From Omphiscola glabra (lineage: Eukaryota; Mollusca; Gastropoda; Lymnaeidae), in the NCBI GenBank assembly GCA_964017045.1, contig OZ024809.1, forward strand, positions 4,673,012 to 4,737,011: a stretch of 64,000 nt of DNA, given 5' to 3'. The position numbers and the translations under genes are program-made. Shown here in pieces: positions 22,267 to 33,632 of the stretch. A model generated the notes under the pieces. That model was not told where the DNA came from. It was given only the letters and a program-made list of their open reading frames with translations, and made no database searches. Position 1 is the stretch's first letter. Each line of letters opens with the position of its first letter.

Positions 22267-24486
22267 ATGTCATCGGAACCAGAAATAGCCTGCGCCATCA
22301 TTAACGGGATATCATCTGTGAGAGAAGATGAAGAACTCCAGGATTTCATCGTTGAAGTTGAAGGCAAAGAATTTAAATGTCATCGTCTGATACTCAGCGC
22401 GTGTTCTGGGTTCTTCCATGGTCTTCTCAGATCTGGGATGAAAGAATCGCTGCAACAAAGAACAAAGATTGAGGGTGTCCCTAAAGAATCATTCACTGCC
22501 ATTTTAGAAACTATCTACACTGGAAGTGATAATCTGACACGTGACAACATGCTAAGTGTCTGGTTGGCAGCTGATCAACTTCAAATAACTATAGTCTCTG
22601 ACAATTGTGTAGATTACATAATGAACAATATTTTCAATGAAACTGTCATATCAGTTTGGAAAGTAGCATCCCTACTGATGCATACAAATATTATTGAACG
22701 GTGTGAAAGGTTTCTTTTAAACAATACATCATTGGAAAACTGGGAAGGTATTTATTTGACAGCCACAAAATTGGGCACAGATTTGATTTTGTCACATGTT
22801 CGAGATTTCATCAAGAAAAATTATGAACAAATCATCAAATCTGAAACATTTCTGTGTCTTAGTGAAAAAGATTTGCTAGAAATTATAAGCAGTCAAGATC
22901 TGGTTGTATCTACTGAAGATGTTGTCACTGAGTCTATTCTATATTGGGTTAACAATGGACGACAAATTAGATCTGATTCGATGGCAGAATATCGCATTGA
23001 GAATGTAAGCTGTATTTTAGATGTAAATGAAGAAGATGGACATAAACAAGAATTAGGTGAACAGGATCGACGTGATCCAGATGTACGTGAAAAAGATAGA
23101 AATGAACAAAATGGACTTGAACAAGATACACATGAACAAGATGCACATGAACAAAATGCACATGAACAAGATGGACATGAAAATAATAGAAATAAACAAG
23201 TTGCAAATGAACAAAATGCACATGAACAAGTTACACATGAACAAAATGGACATGAACAAAATGGACATGAACAAGATGGACATGAACAAAATGGACATGA
23301 ACAAGGTGGATGCGAACAAGATGGACATGAACAAGATGCACATAAACAAGTTGCACATGAACAAAATGCACATGAACAAGATGAACATGAACAAAATCGA
23401 CATGAACAAGATGGACATGAACAAGATGGACATGAACAAGCTGGACATGAACAAGATGGACATGAACAAGATGGATGTGAACAAGATGGATGTGAACAAG
23501 ATGGACATGAACAAAATGAACAGGGTGGACATGAACAAGATGGACAGAAAGAAGATATGCTACAACTTTCACAGGATCACCTGATTGGAATCACCAGCAA
23601 CACTTTTTCAAATGGACCAAACTATTTAAATGAAGCTTCTATGAAATGTCTTGAACGTCTCCTTTCAGAAACACGACTCTGTCTTGTAAACTCAATAACT
23701 CTAGAAAGGCTATCCCGTCATCCTTTAGTAATGGATAACAAACTAACAAACGAAATGATCATGGATGCCGCTTTATATAAATCAATTGGTCGTCAACATG
23801 GTCTGTGGACAAAACGAGCTATTCATAGAAGTTGTAGTGATTTAGAAAATGTGGGAGTGATGGGTTGTCCGAATGGAACTTTTTGGGCTCTTTCTTTTTA
23901 TCCTACATATTATTGCTTTGAACTTCCGAAATGTCCTTATATGAAAACATGCATTTCTGCCAAATTGATTGCTTACATGACTGATGTTTTTGCAGTCGGG
24001 GATGTAGTTGAGAACAGCAGCTTTTGTATGTTTGTACAAAATGATTGGCATGAACTTAGGAAATTATCAGGTGTTGGATGGATGGGTGTGGCTGTGGAAG
24101 AATTTATCTATTTAATTAACTCTTCTAATCAAGAGAGTAAAAGATTTGATCCAAGGCTTGGGAATAGTTTACTTGAAGATTTGATTTGTTTCCCCACACA
24201 AGATAATATAGAACACATTGGTTCCCTAGATTTGTTTATACTTGCGTTTTGCTCCGAAATTGTTAACGGCGTGGATGAGACAGCTATACATTGTCTTGAC
24301 ACCCGGTCTCAAACATGGACGAGACTCGACAGCCTTGAAGGATCCGCCAAAAAGTTGGTCAGTTTCAGTAAAGAGAAACAATTATTCATCCTTCAAAGTA
24401 ACGGCAACCTGTGGGAAGTTAATCATAACGAATTCAAAAGTGTAAATCTTCAGTCGGTGGGAGTTCTTTGGTGGGGGGGATTATGA
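22267..24486 (+). CDS. BTB-BACK-propeller (kelch-like) protein with HEQDG repeat; C-terminus frameshifted
   Basis: One long exon of about 739 codons. The ATG at 22267 (MSSEPEIACAI) is preferred; the frame is open a few codons upstream, but without ATG. A splice-acceptor-like attcag at 22226-22231 suggests a 5' UTR intron. Residues ~18-110 form a BTB domain (DFIVEVEGKEFKCHRLILSA, then FHGLLRSGMKE), ~125-225 a BACK domain (STEDVV..SILYWVNN), and ~440 onward a degenerate kelch-like propeller (HCLDTRSQTWTRLDSLEG). Such proteins usually act as Cullin-3 substrate adaptors; that role is inferred. Between BACK and propeller lies a ~150-residue HEQDG tandem repeat absent from the paralogues. The frame ends early (GVLWWGGL) because a seven-G run at 24473-24479 is one base longer than the paralogues' frame needs; the expected continuation stays open to a TAG at 24659-24661. 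Confidence 0.85.
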   Translation: MSSEPEIACAIINGISSVREDEELQDFIVEVEGKEFKCHRLILSACSGFFHGLLRSGMKESLQQRTKIEGVPKESFTAILETIYTGSDNLTRDNMLSVWLAADQLQITIVSDNCVDYIMNNIFNETVISVWKVASLLMHTNIIERCERFLLNNTSLENWEGIYLTATKLGTDLILSHVRDFIKKNYEQIIKSETFLCLSEKDLLEIISSQDLVVSTEDVVTESILYWVNNGRQIRSDSMAEYRIENVSCILDVNEEDGHKQELGEQDRRDPDVREKDRNEQNGLEQDTHEQDAHEQNAHEQDGHENNRNKQVANEQNAHEQVTHEQNGHEQNGHEQDGHEQNGHEQGGCEQDGHEQDAHKQVAHEQNAHEQDEHEQNRHEQDGHEQDGHEQAGHEQDGHEQDGCEQDGCEQDGHEQNEQGGHEQDGQKEDMLQLSQDHLIGITSNTFSNGPNYLNEASMKCLERLLSETRLCLVNSITLERLSRHPLVMDNKLTNEMIMDAALYKSIGRQHGLWTKRAIHRSCSDLENVGVMGCPNGTFWALSFYPTYYCFELPKCPYMKTCISAKLIAYMTDVFAVGDVVENSSFCMFVQNDWHELRKLSGVGWMGVAVEEFIYLINSSNQESKRFDPRLGNSLLEDLICFPTQDNIEHIGSLDLFILAFCSEIVNGVDETAIHCLDTRSQTWTRLDSLEGSAKKLVSFSKEKQLFILQSNGNLWEVNHNEFKSVNLQSVGVLWWGGL
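23100..23560 (+). repeat. 15 bp coding minisatellite (HEQDG units)
   Basis: About 28-30 tandem copies of a 15 bp unit (gaacaagatggacat with variants) encode HEQDG, HEQNG, HEQDA and similar pentapeptides. Because 15 is a multiple of three and the unit lacks stops, the other frames on both strands are open too; they are artefacts. The third paralogue has only a short acidic DEDEQDVKTE at this place, a possible seed. Confidence 0.95.
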
Positions 24487-24661
24487 GTTGTATGGCGCCA
24501 TCTGCTATAACGATATCCTCTATGTTTATGGACTAACATGTATTAATGAAAAGATATTGCCACAAAGTTCGTTTTCACATATCGTTACCACAGGTAACCA
24601 GGCCAATTGTTCAAATATTGTTGCTGCTATACTAAAAAAGTCAATTTTCGCTAAACTCTAG
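24487..24661 (+). pseudogene. displaced C-terminal codons of the left BTB gene
   Basis: In the frame shifted by one base, translation continues as YELYGAICYNDILYVYGL and onward to a TAG at 24659-24661. This is collinear with the C-terminus of the right-arm paralogue (QLYGAICYNGCLYIKG). The reading frame is otherwise undamaged, so the frameshift is recent, polymorphic or a homopolymer sequencing error. Confidence 0.7.
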
Positions 24662-24662
24662 C

Positions 24663-25770
24663 CTAAAGAATATATGTTTTAGTTTCACCAGTAATGTAGT
24701 TAAGATTTTTACCGCCCGGAGATGGACAATATTTGAGCGACCTCACGAAAAAAACCTGCACTTTGTCGAAAATGCCATCCCTCTATATTAAGAAACCAAT
24801 TTGCTGCCAAGCTCCATCAGCACCACCTCCATACGCCAATGAAAGTCATTTTTATTTCTGTACTTTTTGGTGTCTGAAAAAAGCTTACAATTTTAGATTA
24901 ATCTTGAAATTTCTAGTGTGCCTTTTTTAAAATTTCAATGTGTAATTTTCGTATTAACACGTGCCGCATAATATTAGCGGCAATTAACAGCAATGATGCA
25001 ACTCTTAAAAGAAAATATAAAATTAGAAAATTGGCAAAAGGATGATGTAATGTATCCTAATTAAAATGTTTGAATTTCATATTTTAATTTATATTTTTGA
25101 ATATGCTCTTAGAGTAGATAGTAACACAGTATAGCTGCCCCTTAGCAAATTTTTTTGTGTCTTAAAAAAACAAAACACACACAAAATGATCGACTTGCAT
25201 GTCAGGCTTATAGTTATCCGATTGATTGCCGTATTCAGATTACCTCATGTATACTGACAGCTGTTAGCAGCTTACTTTCCGCAAGAGTCCAATAATTTAA
25301 ATTTCCACTTTTCGTTCACAAAAAATTTGCTTAAAAAATCAATTGCTGGTATTTTCAACTTGCGTAGACCTAATATTTAAATGCATTTTCTTTTATATTA
25401 ATTGAGATGTGTAAGTTTGTGATTTATTTTTTGAGATTCCTATTACTCAATGTCATTTGGATATAACAAACTGTCATTAACTGAAAATCTTCTCGAACAA
25501 AAAAAACTATTTTATATATATATATACATATATATATATATACATATCTGTTGTCTATTATTTATTTCGGCAAATTCAAATTCTGTATGTATGGTTGGCA
25601 ATTTTGTAACTCCAACCCTCTCCACAGATTAATAATAGTGTTGTTTCAGGGTTAGGCAGGTAACAGCATTGGGGCATGAGCTACCTTAATAAATATGTGT
25701 TGCCCCTCGCCCCTTCACCGGTATCTAAACGACTACATTACAGAGCATGACAAAAGTCGTCTTTACAATA
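24663..25770. other. intergenic sequence with a (TA)n tract
   Basis: No gene was recognised. A short TA-rich microsatellite lies at about 25514-25548. The rest is AT-rich and featureless. Confidence 0.5.
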
Positions 25771-25771
25771 T

Positions 25772-26134
25772 GTGAGCAGTCCGCTGTGGACAGGCCGCTG
25801 TGGGCAGGCTGCTTTGGGCACGCCGCTGTGGGCAGGCTGCTTTGGACAGGCCGCTGTGGGCAGTTTGCTTTGGGCAGGCCTCTGTGAACAGGACGCTGTG
25901 GGCAGGCCTCTGTGAACAGGCCGCTGTGGGCAGGCGGCTGTGGGCAGGCGGCTGTGGGCAGGCGGCTGTGGGCAGACTGCTTTGGACAGGCCGCTGTGAG
26001 CAGGCTGCTTTGGACAGGTCTCTGTGAACAGGCCGCTGTGGGCAGGCCTCTGTGAACAGGCCGCTGTGGGCAGGCCTCTGTGAACAGGCCGCTGTGGGCA
26101 GGCCGCTGTGGACAGGCCGCTGTGGGCAGGCCGC
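25772..26134. repeat. GC-rich 14 bp minisatellite
   Basis: About 26 tandem copies of a 14 bp unit gctgtgggcaggcc, with recurring variants (gctttggacaggcc, tctgtgaacaggcc) arranged in patches of dimers. It is strongly purine/pyrimidine skewed and far GC-richer than its surroundings. Frames through it on both strands are repeat artefacts. Confidence 0.95.
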
Positions 26135-27210
26135 GTATTGAATTACTGAAACACTTTATTGCACCTGGTACAAGCCCCCAAAACACCGCAGTAATAATGT
26201 TTCAATAGTTGGTATAGATGTGTTGGGCTGATACTTGCGTTCTGTTATTTTCCGCATAAGATAAATTACATTTGAATCATTATTATTATCATAAGCGATG
26301 GTGAGCTCCTTTGGGCCCTCATTACTACCATGGGCAGTGGAGAAATATGTTGGGACCTTGACTGTAAGAGCCACTAAAATTTAATAAAATTATTCTTTAA
26401 ATGTTCATCATCCCACCCATCAAATTTATTTATATAATGTTCAAAGAAAAAAGCTTACAAACGTTGCTGTCTTCTAATATTTACATGTTGATCAACATTG
26501 ATAAAGGTTTGCAAGATGCGACAATTGACCATATTATTTACTTTAACGTCACAATTTATAATATTCCCTGTAGCTTTTACTGGTAACTTCAGAAATTAAT
26601 TATAAACCCTTTTCACATAAGCAATTCAACTCAAACAGTCTCAGAAGATGTCAATTATTTGTCATTCGTTGTGGATGCTGCTGAAGCAGCTTCTGCAAGA
26701 ATAGCAGTAAAGGCTGAGTTTTCTGGGTTTTGGAAAGTCACTGAGGGCTCTTTCTATGACTATCGGGAAGTTCTGCTTCTGTTTCTCTTGATTTGTCACG
26801 GCACGATTTGACGTCCGGAACAAGGCCAACCACTCGCTCGGCTGCATCATTCCACGACTTTTAAACTTCTTACCTTTGTTTTGGCTAACAATGTAGTCAC
26901 TGTCCCTGATCCATGAAACTGGTTTGTAAATCATAAATGTTTTTTGGATATACAATGTTGTGAAATGTTTCCTGGTGTGTTGCGATTCGAAGTCAGAAAG
27001 CTGCTTCTCATGTAGACTGGGGAGAAGGCAATGCGTTGATGATGATATGCTTTTTGTTTCAAGCACTGTAACCATGGCTGAATTCGGTTCCGCTGAAACT
27101 GCAGGATCAAAAAACGCAAATCCGACTACGATTTCACTTAAGTACCTTAAGTGTCCAGAGCTTCAGCTTTTGGAATGTCAAAAAGCTCTAGTAAACTTTT
27201 AATATTTTAT
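26135..27210. other. two coding-like but unassigned patches
   Basis: On the minus strand, 26156-26374 gives a 72-residue frame containing GSNEGPKELTIAYDNN. 26640-27119 gives broken frames with pieces such as MMQPSEWLALFRTSNR and, in another frame, SWNDAAERVVGLVPD. They are a little GC-richer than the flanks and may be decayed exons or transposon code. No family was recognised. Confidence 0.2.
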
Positions 27211-30200
27211 CAAATTTTATCGTTTGATTTTAAAGTAAAATAAAAACTTTTTATTAAGGTTGGAAATTTAATCAATTTTCTTAATTAATTTTGGTTTATT
27301 GAGACCTTTGTTACTCGGCTTGCTGGGCCTGTTGCAGCAATAGATTGCAATTGAATTTAAAGTTTTAATTCTCAAAGATGAGCCACCGTCGAAGGGTGAC
27401 TAGCATCATTTACACTGATTGCCGATTTTGTCCGGTTCACACATTTGGTAAGTTATCTTATGGCGCTACACATAACACTTGACCACACAACTATATCTCA
27501 CTCTATTTCCGCATTCCAAAATTATAAAATAGAAATAGAATTTGTGTATTAAGTTATTATTTACTCTTCTTATTCAATCTTCTAATTACTATGATCAATG
27601 TATTAAATTGTCTGGTTAACGTGATCAAATTAAAAAAAAAAATTGGTTTAATTTGAAAAATGTAATAAATTTTCTGAATAATGTTACCAATGGTTTAATT
27701 TTAAGGTTGATGTTTATTAAGCAATGTAACGATCGCTTTGAGAGGAGTTTTTGTTTTAACTAATCAGTGCATTCATTTGAATAGTTAATTATTTCGTTTG
27801 GTTTCCCAATATATTCAGTCATTTGAATTATAAAACCATTTCATTGTTCTTTTAAATATACCTTTTTGTAGAAAAGAATGGGGTTTTTTTCATTTTAAAT
27901 ATAAAATAGATGAAATTATAATTTTACTAGAACAAATGGAAACTATTTTCAATATTTAATGTACATTGTTTTCTAACCGGAGCCCCTAATTGTACAGATT
28001 ATTTAATAAATGCATCAAATGTATGTTTAAAATAACCGAAGCTTTATATATTTATTTAGTCATCTAACAAGGAATTAACATTTTTTCTCTTTATTTTTTT
28101 TAATATTTAAAAAATTTTAAAAACTACAATAACATCATAAACAAACTTGGTATGTAGACGATAATGTATTACAATGTCATTGTGACATGCCTCCGAGCTG
28201 TCATTTTCGTTTTTTTTTTTTAAATTTCGTTTCAATAATTTAACAAAGTTATTGAAATAAAAGTCATGTGCATGGGAATTGAACGACTGCATTCACTTGC
28301 TATCTATCACTTTGATTAAGCTGTGTGTGTTATATAACCATTCCGTACTATTCTGTGTGTTCTTAAATCCGTTTCGTTCTGCTCTACTTTCAGTGTCAGT
28401 AAGCCACCTTACATCAATACAGGACATTACTTTCTAATCATGATGACTTTTTAATTATCAACTTGGACATAGCACACTAATACTCAATATAGTTTTACTG
28501 TACGTCAAATGGCTATTACACAATTCAAAAGTCAAAGTTACATTTTTATTTTTTTTAATGAAATGTACTATTCTAAGTTTTTCTAGTTAAGAAATACATT
28601 AAATTTTAATGTAAAAAAATTAAATACAGAGCTATTAGTTTATATTGTCGACAAATTATTTATGATAGGGTCAAAGTTCTTAGCATTACAGTTAATAAGA
28701 TGGCTGAGACTTCGTCTAGGGTACTGGTCCTAAAACGTAAGGCCCACCTATAAAGAAAAAAAAAGAAACTACGCCTGGTCTAGAGGATGGAGCATTGTCC
28801 ATCCTGGTTGGCTCAGAAATACACCAAACAAAGTTATCCTTCAATTAATGCTAAGTACTGTAATACACTTACTGCAAATACACTCTGTTACGATACAAAA
28901 TTTACTGCTATTTAGTTTTTTTTACAAATTTATGTGATAACTTAAGTCTAAAGTTTCCGTTATTACATTTATCTTACGCATTCGTCAAACAGGGATCTAA
29001 TATTTCATTCACATTTAGATATCACAACTATATCAAGAAAAATTAAAAATAATGAAGATGACAAACAGTCGATGTTGAATCACATAAGTCAAAAAATGTA
29101 AACATTCTTCAACTAATGAATACACAATCCATTTTATTGGAAATTTGACACAATCCACTTTTAAATTAAATAAATGTATGTACATGAACGATATTGAAAG
29201 ATATATATATATATTACTTTTTCCATTTTAATGTTAATATGTTAACAAATGAATAGTTCACTTTTGTGATAATGATAATATATGTATAATTTTGATGACA
29301 TGATAGTATTGCTTACATAATAACATATTGCATTTTTGATGATATGGCAACTTTTGTAAGAAAATTCACATGATGAATAAGAGAAGTTTGACTTAATATT
29401 ACAATGAGAAGTAAAGGAAGGAATAAGCCATGCATCTTAGATAATGAGTAAGACTAAAACAATTTATGTATATTTAAGAATTAATGAGCAGATGATTATT
29501 CCTGCAACACAATAATGTAGTATGGTGATGAAATAAAGTATTATTAATATTTAACACTGATTGAGAAGAAGTGTTCTCCTGATATAAATTATTAAGAGAC
29601 ATTGTTATAACTTCATACATCTATTTTGTGAATGAATCTTGCCATATTTGATTTAAATAATATTGACTAGCTAATGGACATATTTTAATGTACATTTAGG
29701 CCTACTTTCATTTTTTTTCAAAGGGAAATTTTCACATATTTTTACAAGTACAATGATGCATTAAAATGACTAGAAATTGATTTAGTAATATAAATATTGT
29801 ACATTTATTTTGAAATTAGTAGATTTTTGTAATAAAATAACTATAAAAAAAATTTGGGGGAAGGTGCGTGTGTAACAGCTCAAATGAGGAAATAGTATTT
29901 TTATCTCGAATAATGTATTGTTTTTGGTAATTTAATATGATCAGGAAGTTAATTCTATTATTAATGTCATGCGCAGAGGTAGAGTAGGGACAAAGTAGGG
30001 ACGACTTTTGGTGCTTGCCACGAACCATAGTTTTATCTCATTACATCGTATGGTGTATTCAAATGAATTGACATATTTGTATGTGTGAAGGATTAAGACA
30101 GTATATATTATCGTTTCTCCTGTGTAGGAGATTTATTATTTTTGTGCATTGTAACAAGTCTGTAAATAAAATATAGTGATGTTAAATCGGGACGTTCTGC

Positions 30201-31105
30201 CTGGTGTTTAGGAGATATTGTGATATTGTGGTTAAGTAATGAGAATACAGCTACATAATAACACATCCAGCCTACAAGTAATATAACTTCGGCATTACAA
30301 ATAAAAGCTGTTGTTACAATTAGTAAATATATTCAAAATTTTAAAAATAAAATTTAAAAAAAGTGCCTTCCCATTAATTATTTTTTGTGTGTATATAATG
30401 TTAAATATTTTTAGAAATGTTGATTTTGTAATTCAAATTGATGAATACAATTTATTCAAGTGACAATTTACTAGTAAATTATAAATTATTTATCTTAAAA
30501 TGTATTTTGTGGTAACATATTTACACGTTATAACAAAAAGAATCATAAAAATTAGCCCCTTAAATATGACAGGTTTTCACATTTTATGAGACTTTAAAGA
30601 ACAATAACTCCTCCGACCTAACGGATTTTTAAAATGAAAATTAGAAGCGAAGGGAAATTTGAAACTTTAAGATTAACATGGACAACTATTAATTCAAATT
30701 TTAGGCTTAATGAAAACATAAACTTTAACAATTTAATATGCAATCATTGGATTTTAATGCAGGCGAGTTGAACTGTGTCTTACAAAATCATAAAGTTTAA
30801 AAATAAGATTACAAAACAAAAACAAAATAAACAAAAGTTAACTTAATAAATAAACATAATGCTAAGAATTCATTCTACAAATATGTGTCTTAATAAATAC
30901 ATTTATTAATATGAATGCAGAAAATAAGATTTTGAAAAAAAGAAAAATATGAATATTACGAATTAGAAATCCAAATATAAAGATGTGAGACTTATTAAAT
31001 GCTCTATTTGCCATTTACATATACAAATATCTAGCATTATTCTCAAAAATGCTAATATTGAGAATTAAAAATAAATAATTTAAGAGCTAGATTTTGAGAA
31101 AAAGC
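27211..31105. other. AT-rich spacer of the inverted duplication, no gene seen
   Basis: A long AT-rich stretch with only short random frames and small TA runs (for example near 29195-29215). No domain, RNA gene or sizeable repeat was recognised. Confidence 0.5.
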
Positions 31106-31870
31106 AGTGGCGTAGTTTGGGTTGGTGACGCCCCTCCCTTAACTTCCACAGTGGCTTTCCTCTTCTTAAAATAAGTCCACGGTTTAACAATGATAAGAAC
31201 CAAAAAAAAAATTTATTTGATGTCAGGGGGTAAACGTATTCAAGAACTGTAGCAAAGTTAAGTTATAGTTATTTTTACATTAGTTTTTTTTTATTTAAAA
31301 TATTTATTTCCTAATCTTCAAAGCTGTAAATCTGACAAACGGTTGTTAAGGGGCGGTGATTGAGACGAATTGTTCGAAAAATAATAATTTTAAAACATTT
31401 CTGGGTTTTGATATATTAAGCTGTAAAAAAAATGTTTGAAATTAGAAACGTTTATAAAATACTATTTTATTAACCAAATAAGTGTTTAAAAAGTCATATT
31501 TAAAAGTTTGTTTTTAATTTTTTAATGGTTTGATTTATGTAATGAGAATCACCCGACCTCATCGTATTTGGTATCAATGAAAAGCTATATTTTTCAGAAT
31601 TTAGATAAATATAGCTTCTTGTCACTTTCGAAAGTTTTCGAACATTTCCAATGCCGTTGAATCATGGTTAAAATGGTGACCGAATTATAAGGTCATACAT
31701 TTTTGTTGATTCAACCTTGAACTTTTAATAAAGTAAGCATTTGGATTGGTTACGTGTATGTAAACTATACTTGTGATCGTTTACCCGGTGCGCCCTGCAT
31801 CCCCCCACTCCCCGCCTAGCTAGGCAACGGATAATAAGCATACATATTGAGAATATGAATTATTATTATT
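31106..31870. other. hAT-like terminus and ATT microsatellite, otherwise featureless
   Basis: cagtggcgtagtttgggtt near 31106 looks like one end of a hAT or MITE element; the same CAGTGGCGTAG start occurs at 52132. An (att)n run lies at about 31858-31875. No gene was recognised. Confidence 0.3.
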
Positions 31871-31924
31871 ATTATACGAAGTTTTTTAAAGCGTAGTACC
31901 CCAACCTAGGGCTGGGCTCACCAC

Positions 31925-32210
31925 GCTGTACATATAATTTAGTAAACATGATCATGATGACAAAGGCTACATAACGGCACAAAGTGTCCTCGTAGATGAC
32001 AGCAAGGCCAACACCACGAGATGAACGAGGAAATGACCGGGCAGAATAACCAGGCGGAGCGAGATCGGCGTACTTCTATTCATCACCTGTCTGTCGAAAC
32101 CAGGTCTCCTGGATAAACATAGTGTCAATCTGCCGGAAGGTGGAGAGGTGTTAATGCGAATGAGGTTGGCTGGGTCAGAAAAGAGCAAAGTAAGCCTTGA
32201 CGACGATATT
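31925..32210 (-). pseudogene. LINE endonuclease-domain fragment
   Basis: The minus strand encodes FIQETWFRQTGDE, a stop, KYADLAPPGYSARSFPRSSR, and GVGLAVIYEDTL. The E-T-W motif, the PGYS block and the RG-GLAV block in this order are those of the AP-endonuclease domain of non-LTR retrotransposons, which nicks target DNA. It is short, broken by stops and lacks a reverse transcriptase nearby, so it is a dead fragment. It could come from the same family as the fragment at 58645, which cannot be tested here. Confidence 0.6.
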
Positions 32211-33619
32211 GAACCGTAAATAGATTGGAGTGAATCTAGTATTAGTAATTATTTGTATATATTTTAATAGAAAACGAAAACAAAGACACTATTATAGGTT
32301 AATAATGGAATTAACACATTTTAGCACTTAAATATAAGCATCGGGCATTATTGGAAACATTTAAACAAAGACAAAAGATGCGAGTTTGAAATAAAAAAAA
32401 TTTGCATGGTGTATATAAAACATGTGCCAAACTTTGTAACTGACAAAGGTCACTCAACATCTCACTCTTCCATTTCAACTAGTGCCTTCTATTTAACCTT
32501 TTAGATCATAAATATCGAAGACAAACGCCATTAAATTTCTTCCAAATTTGACTTGTTGTTTCTTCATTTACCCACAATTATAAGGCATCTCTTGGATAAC
32601 AAAACTTAATAATATTGTTGAAAGACACAAACCCATTCTCTCAGTTGAGAAATTCTATTTGCCTGTTGAATTCCCTTCACCCCCAAGCCCGCACCAAAAT
32701 TTATTTGCTCACAATTCGAAATATGCGAATGTGTAAACTTTGCCTTGCAGATAGTCCGATATGAAAATTGGTGTAACACCACTGAGAGCACCATCTATGT
32801 TGCTACAAGCTAACCTCGGTGATCGTTAAATTTTAAATAACGTAAGAAAAAATATAAAGCTATCAAAAACATTTTTTTTCAAATGAGAGTAGTGACAAAA
32901 CTTATAAGATGAAATATTAGACCTAGAAGAGTATAATTTTAAAAGATCATTGTCACTTATTTGTGTTGTATTAAACACAAAGTTTTAAATATATTTTTTC
33001 AAAAAAGCACGATTAGTTATTGCTAACTGTAAGATGGATATAGTGAATATTAAAAGTGTTTCCATGACAACAGAAAACGTGTTTAATAAAATGTTTTACT
33101 TGCTTCTTTTATTGAATTTGCTGAAAATATTATTTGCATTTTGAATGTTAATAAAAAGATTTGATAAAAGGTCTGTAAAATTAACATTATGATCATGAAA
33201 ATGTCAAGATTTAGTTGTTAATTGATTGAAAAATCAATGAGAATTAAAACACATTTTTTGTTCGGCATTACATTTAACGACATATATTAAAATATGTTTA
33301 TCTTAGAATCTCGCGTTTCATAATATTCTATTCTATAACAACTTTAAAATTGGCTTTAATTGTGCTATATTCCTTAAGTGAAATGCATATGGGCAAAACA
33401 GAAGGTGCATTAATTTTAGTAGGCCTATAATTTGCAATGGTTAAACAGAATAAATTATGGAAAATAAAAACACATGTAAAGCTCTTCTTATCTTACGGTG
33501 TTGTATAAACTTGTTTTTTTTTTCATAGCTGGCAAAAAAAAAGATAAGCACTTTAAGATTTTTAGTGACATCATTGAAAAAGAAGTAAAAAATTAAATGA
33601 GATATTTTATAAAACAATT
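32211..33619. other. intergenic sequence without recognised gene
   Basis: AT-rich DNA downstream of the right-arm BTB gene. No gene, repeat array or RNA was recognised. Confidence 0.5.
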
Positions 33620-33632
33620 TTTAGTTCACATT

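Larger units (their letters stand above)
18560..24662 (+). repeat. left arm of a large inverted duplication
   Basis: This arm is the inverse of 33620-41390. Matching blocks include 18590-19700 with 40180-41360 inverted, 19830-20415 (hAT remnant) with 37219-37810, 21500-22240 with 35520-36180, and the BTB genes themselves. Identity is high in the gene's 5' flank and lower elsewhere. It lacks about 2 kb present in the right arm (37810-39960) and the SPIN-like insertion. It has an extra ~320 bp block (21600-21925) that is a diverged tandem copy of 21050-21250. The arm divergence rules out a simple assembly palindrome. Confidence 0.85.

Noticed and set aside
23053..23584. Long antisense and alternative-frame open frames over the BTB gene (MNKMD and LFMSI repeats)
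   Set aside because: They are by-products of the stop-free 15 bp repeat; only the HEQDG frame is continuous with BTB and propeller domains.
25725..26186. Proline- and alanine-rich minus-strand frame of about 150 codons
   Set aside because: It coincides with the 14 bp minisatellite; composition is fully explained by the repeat.
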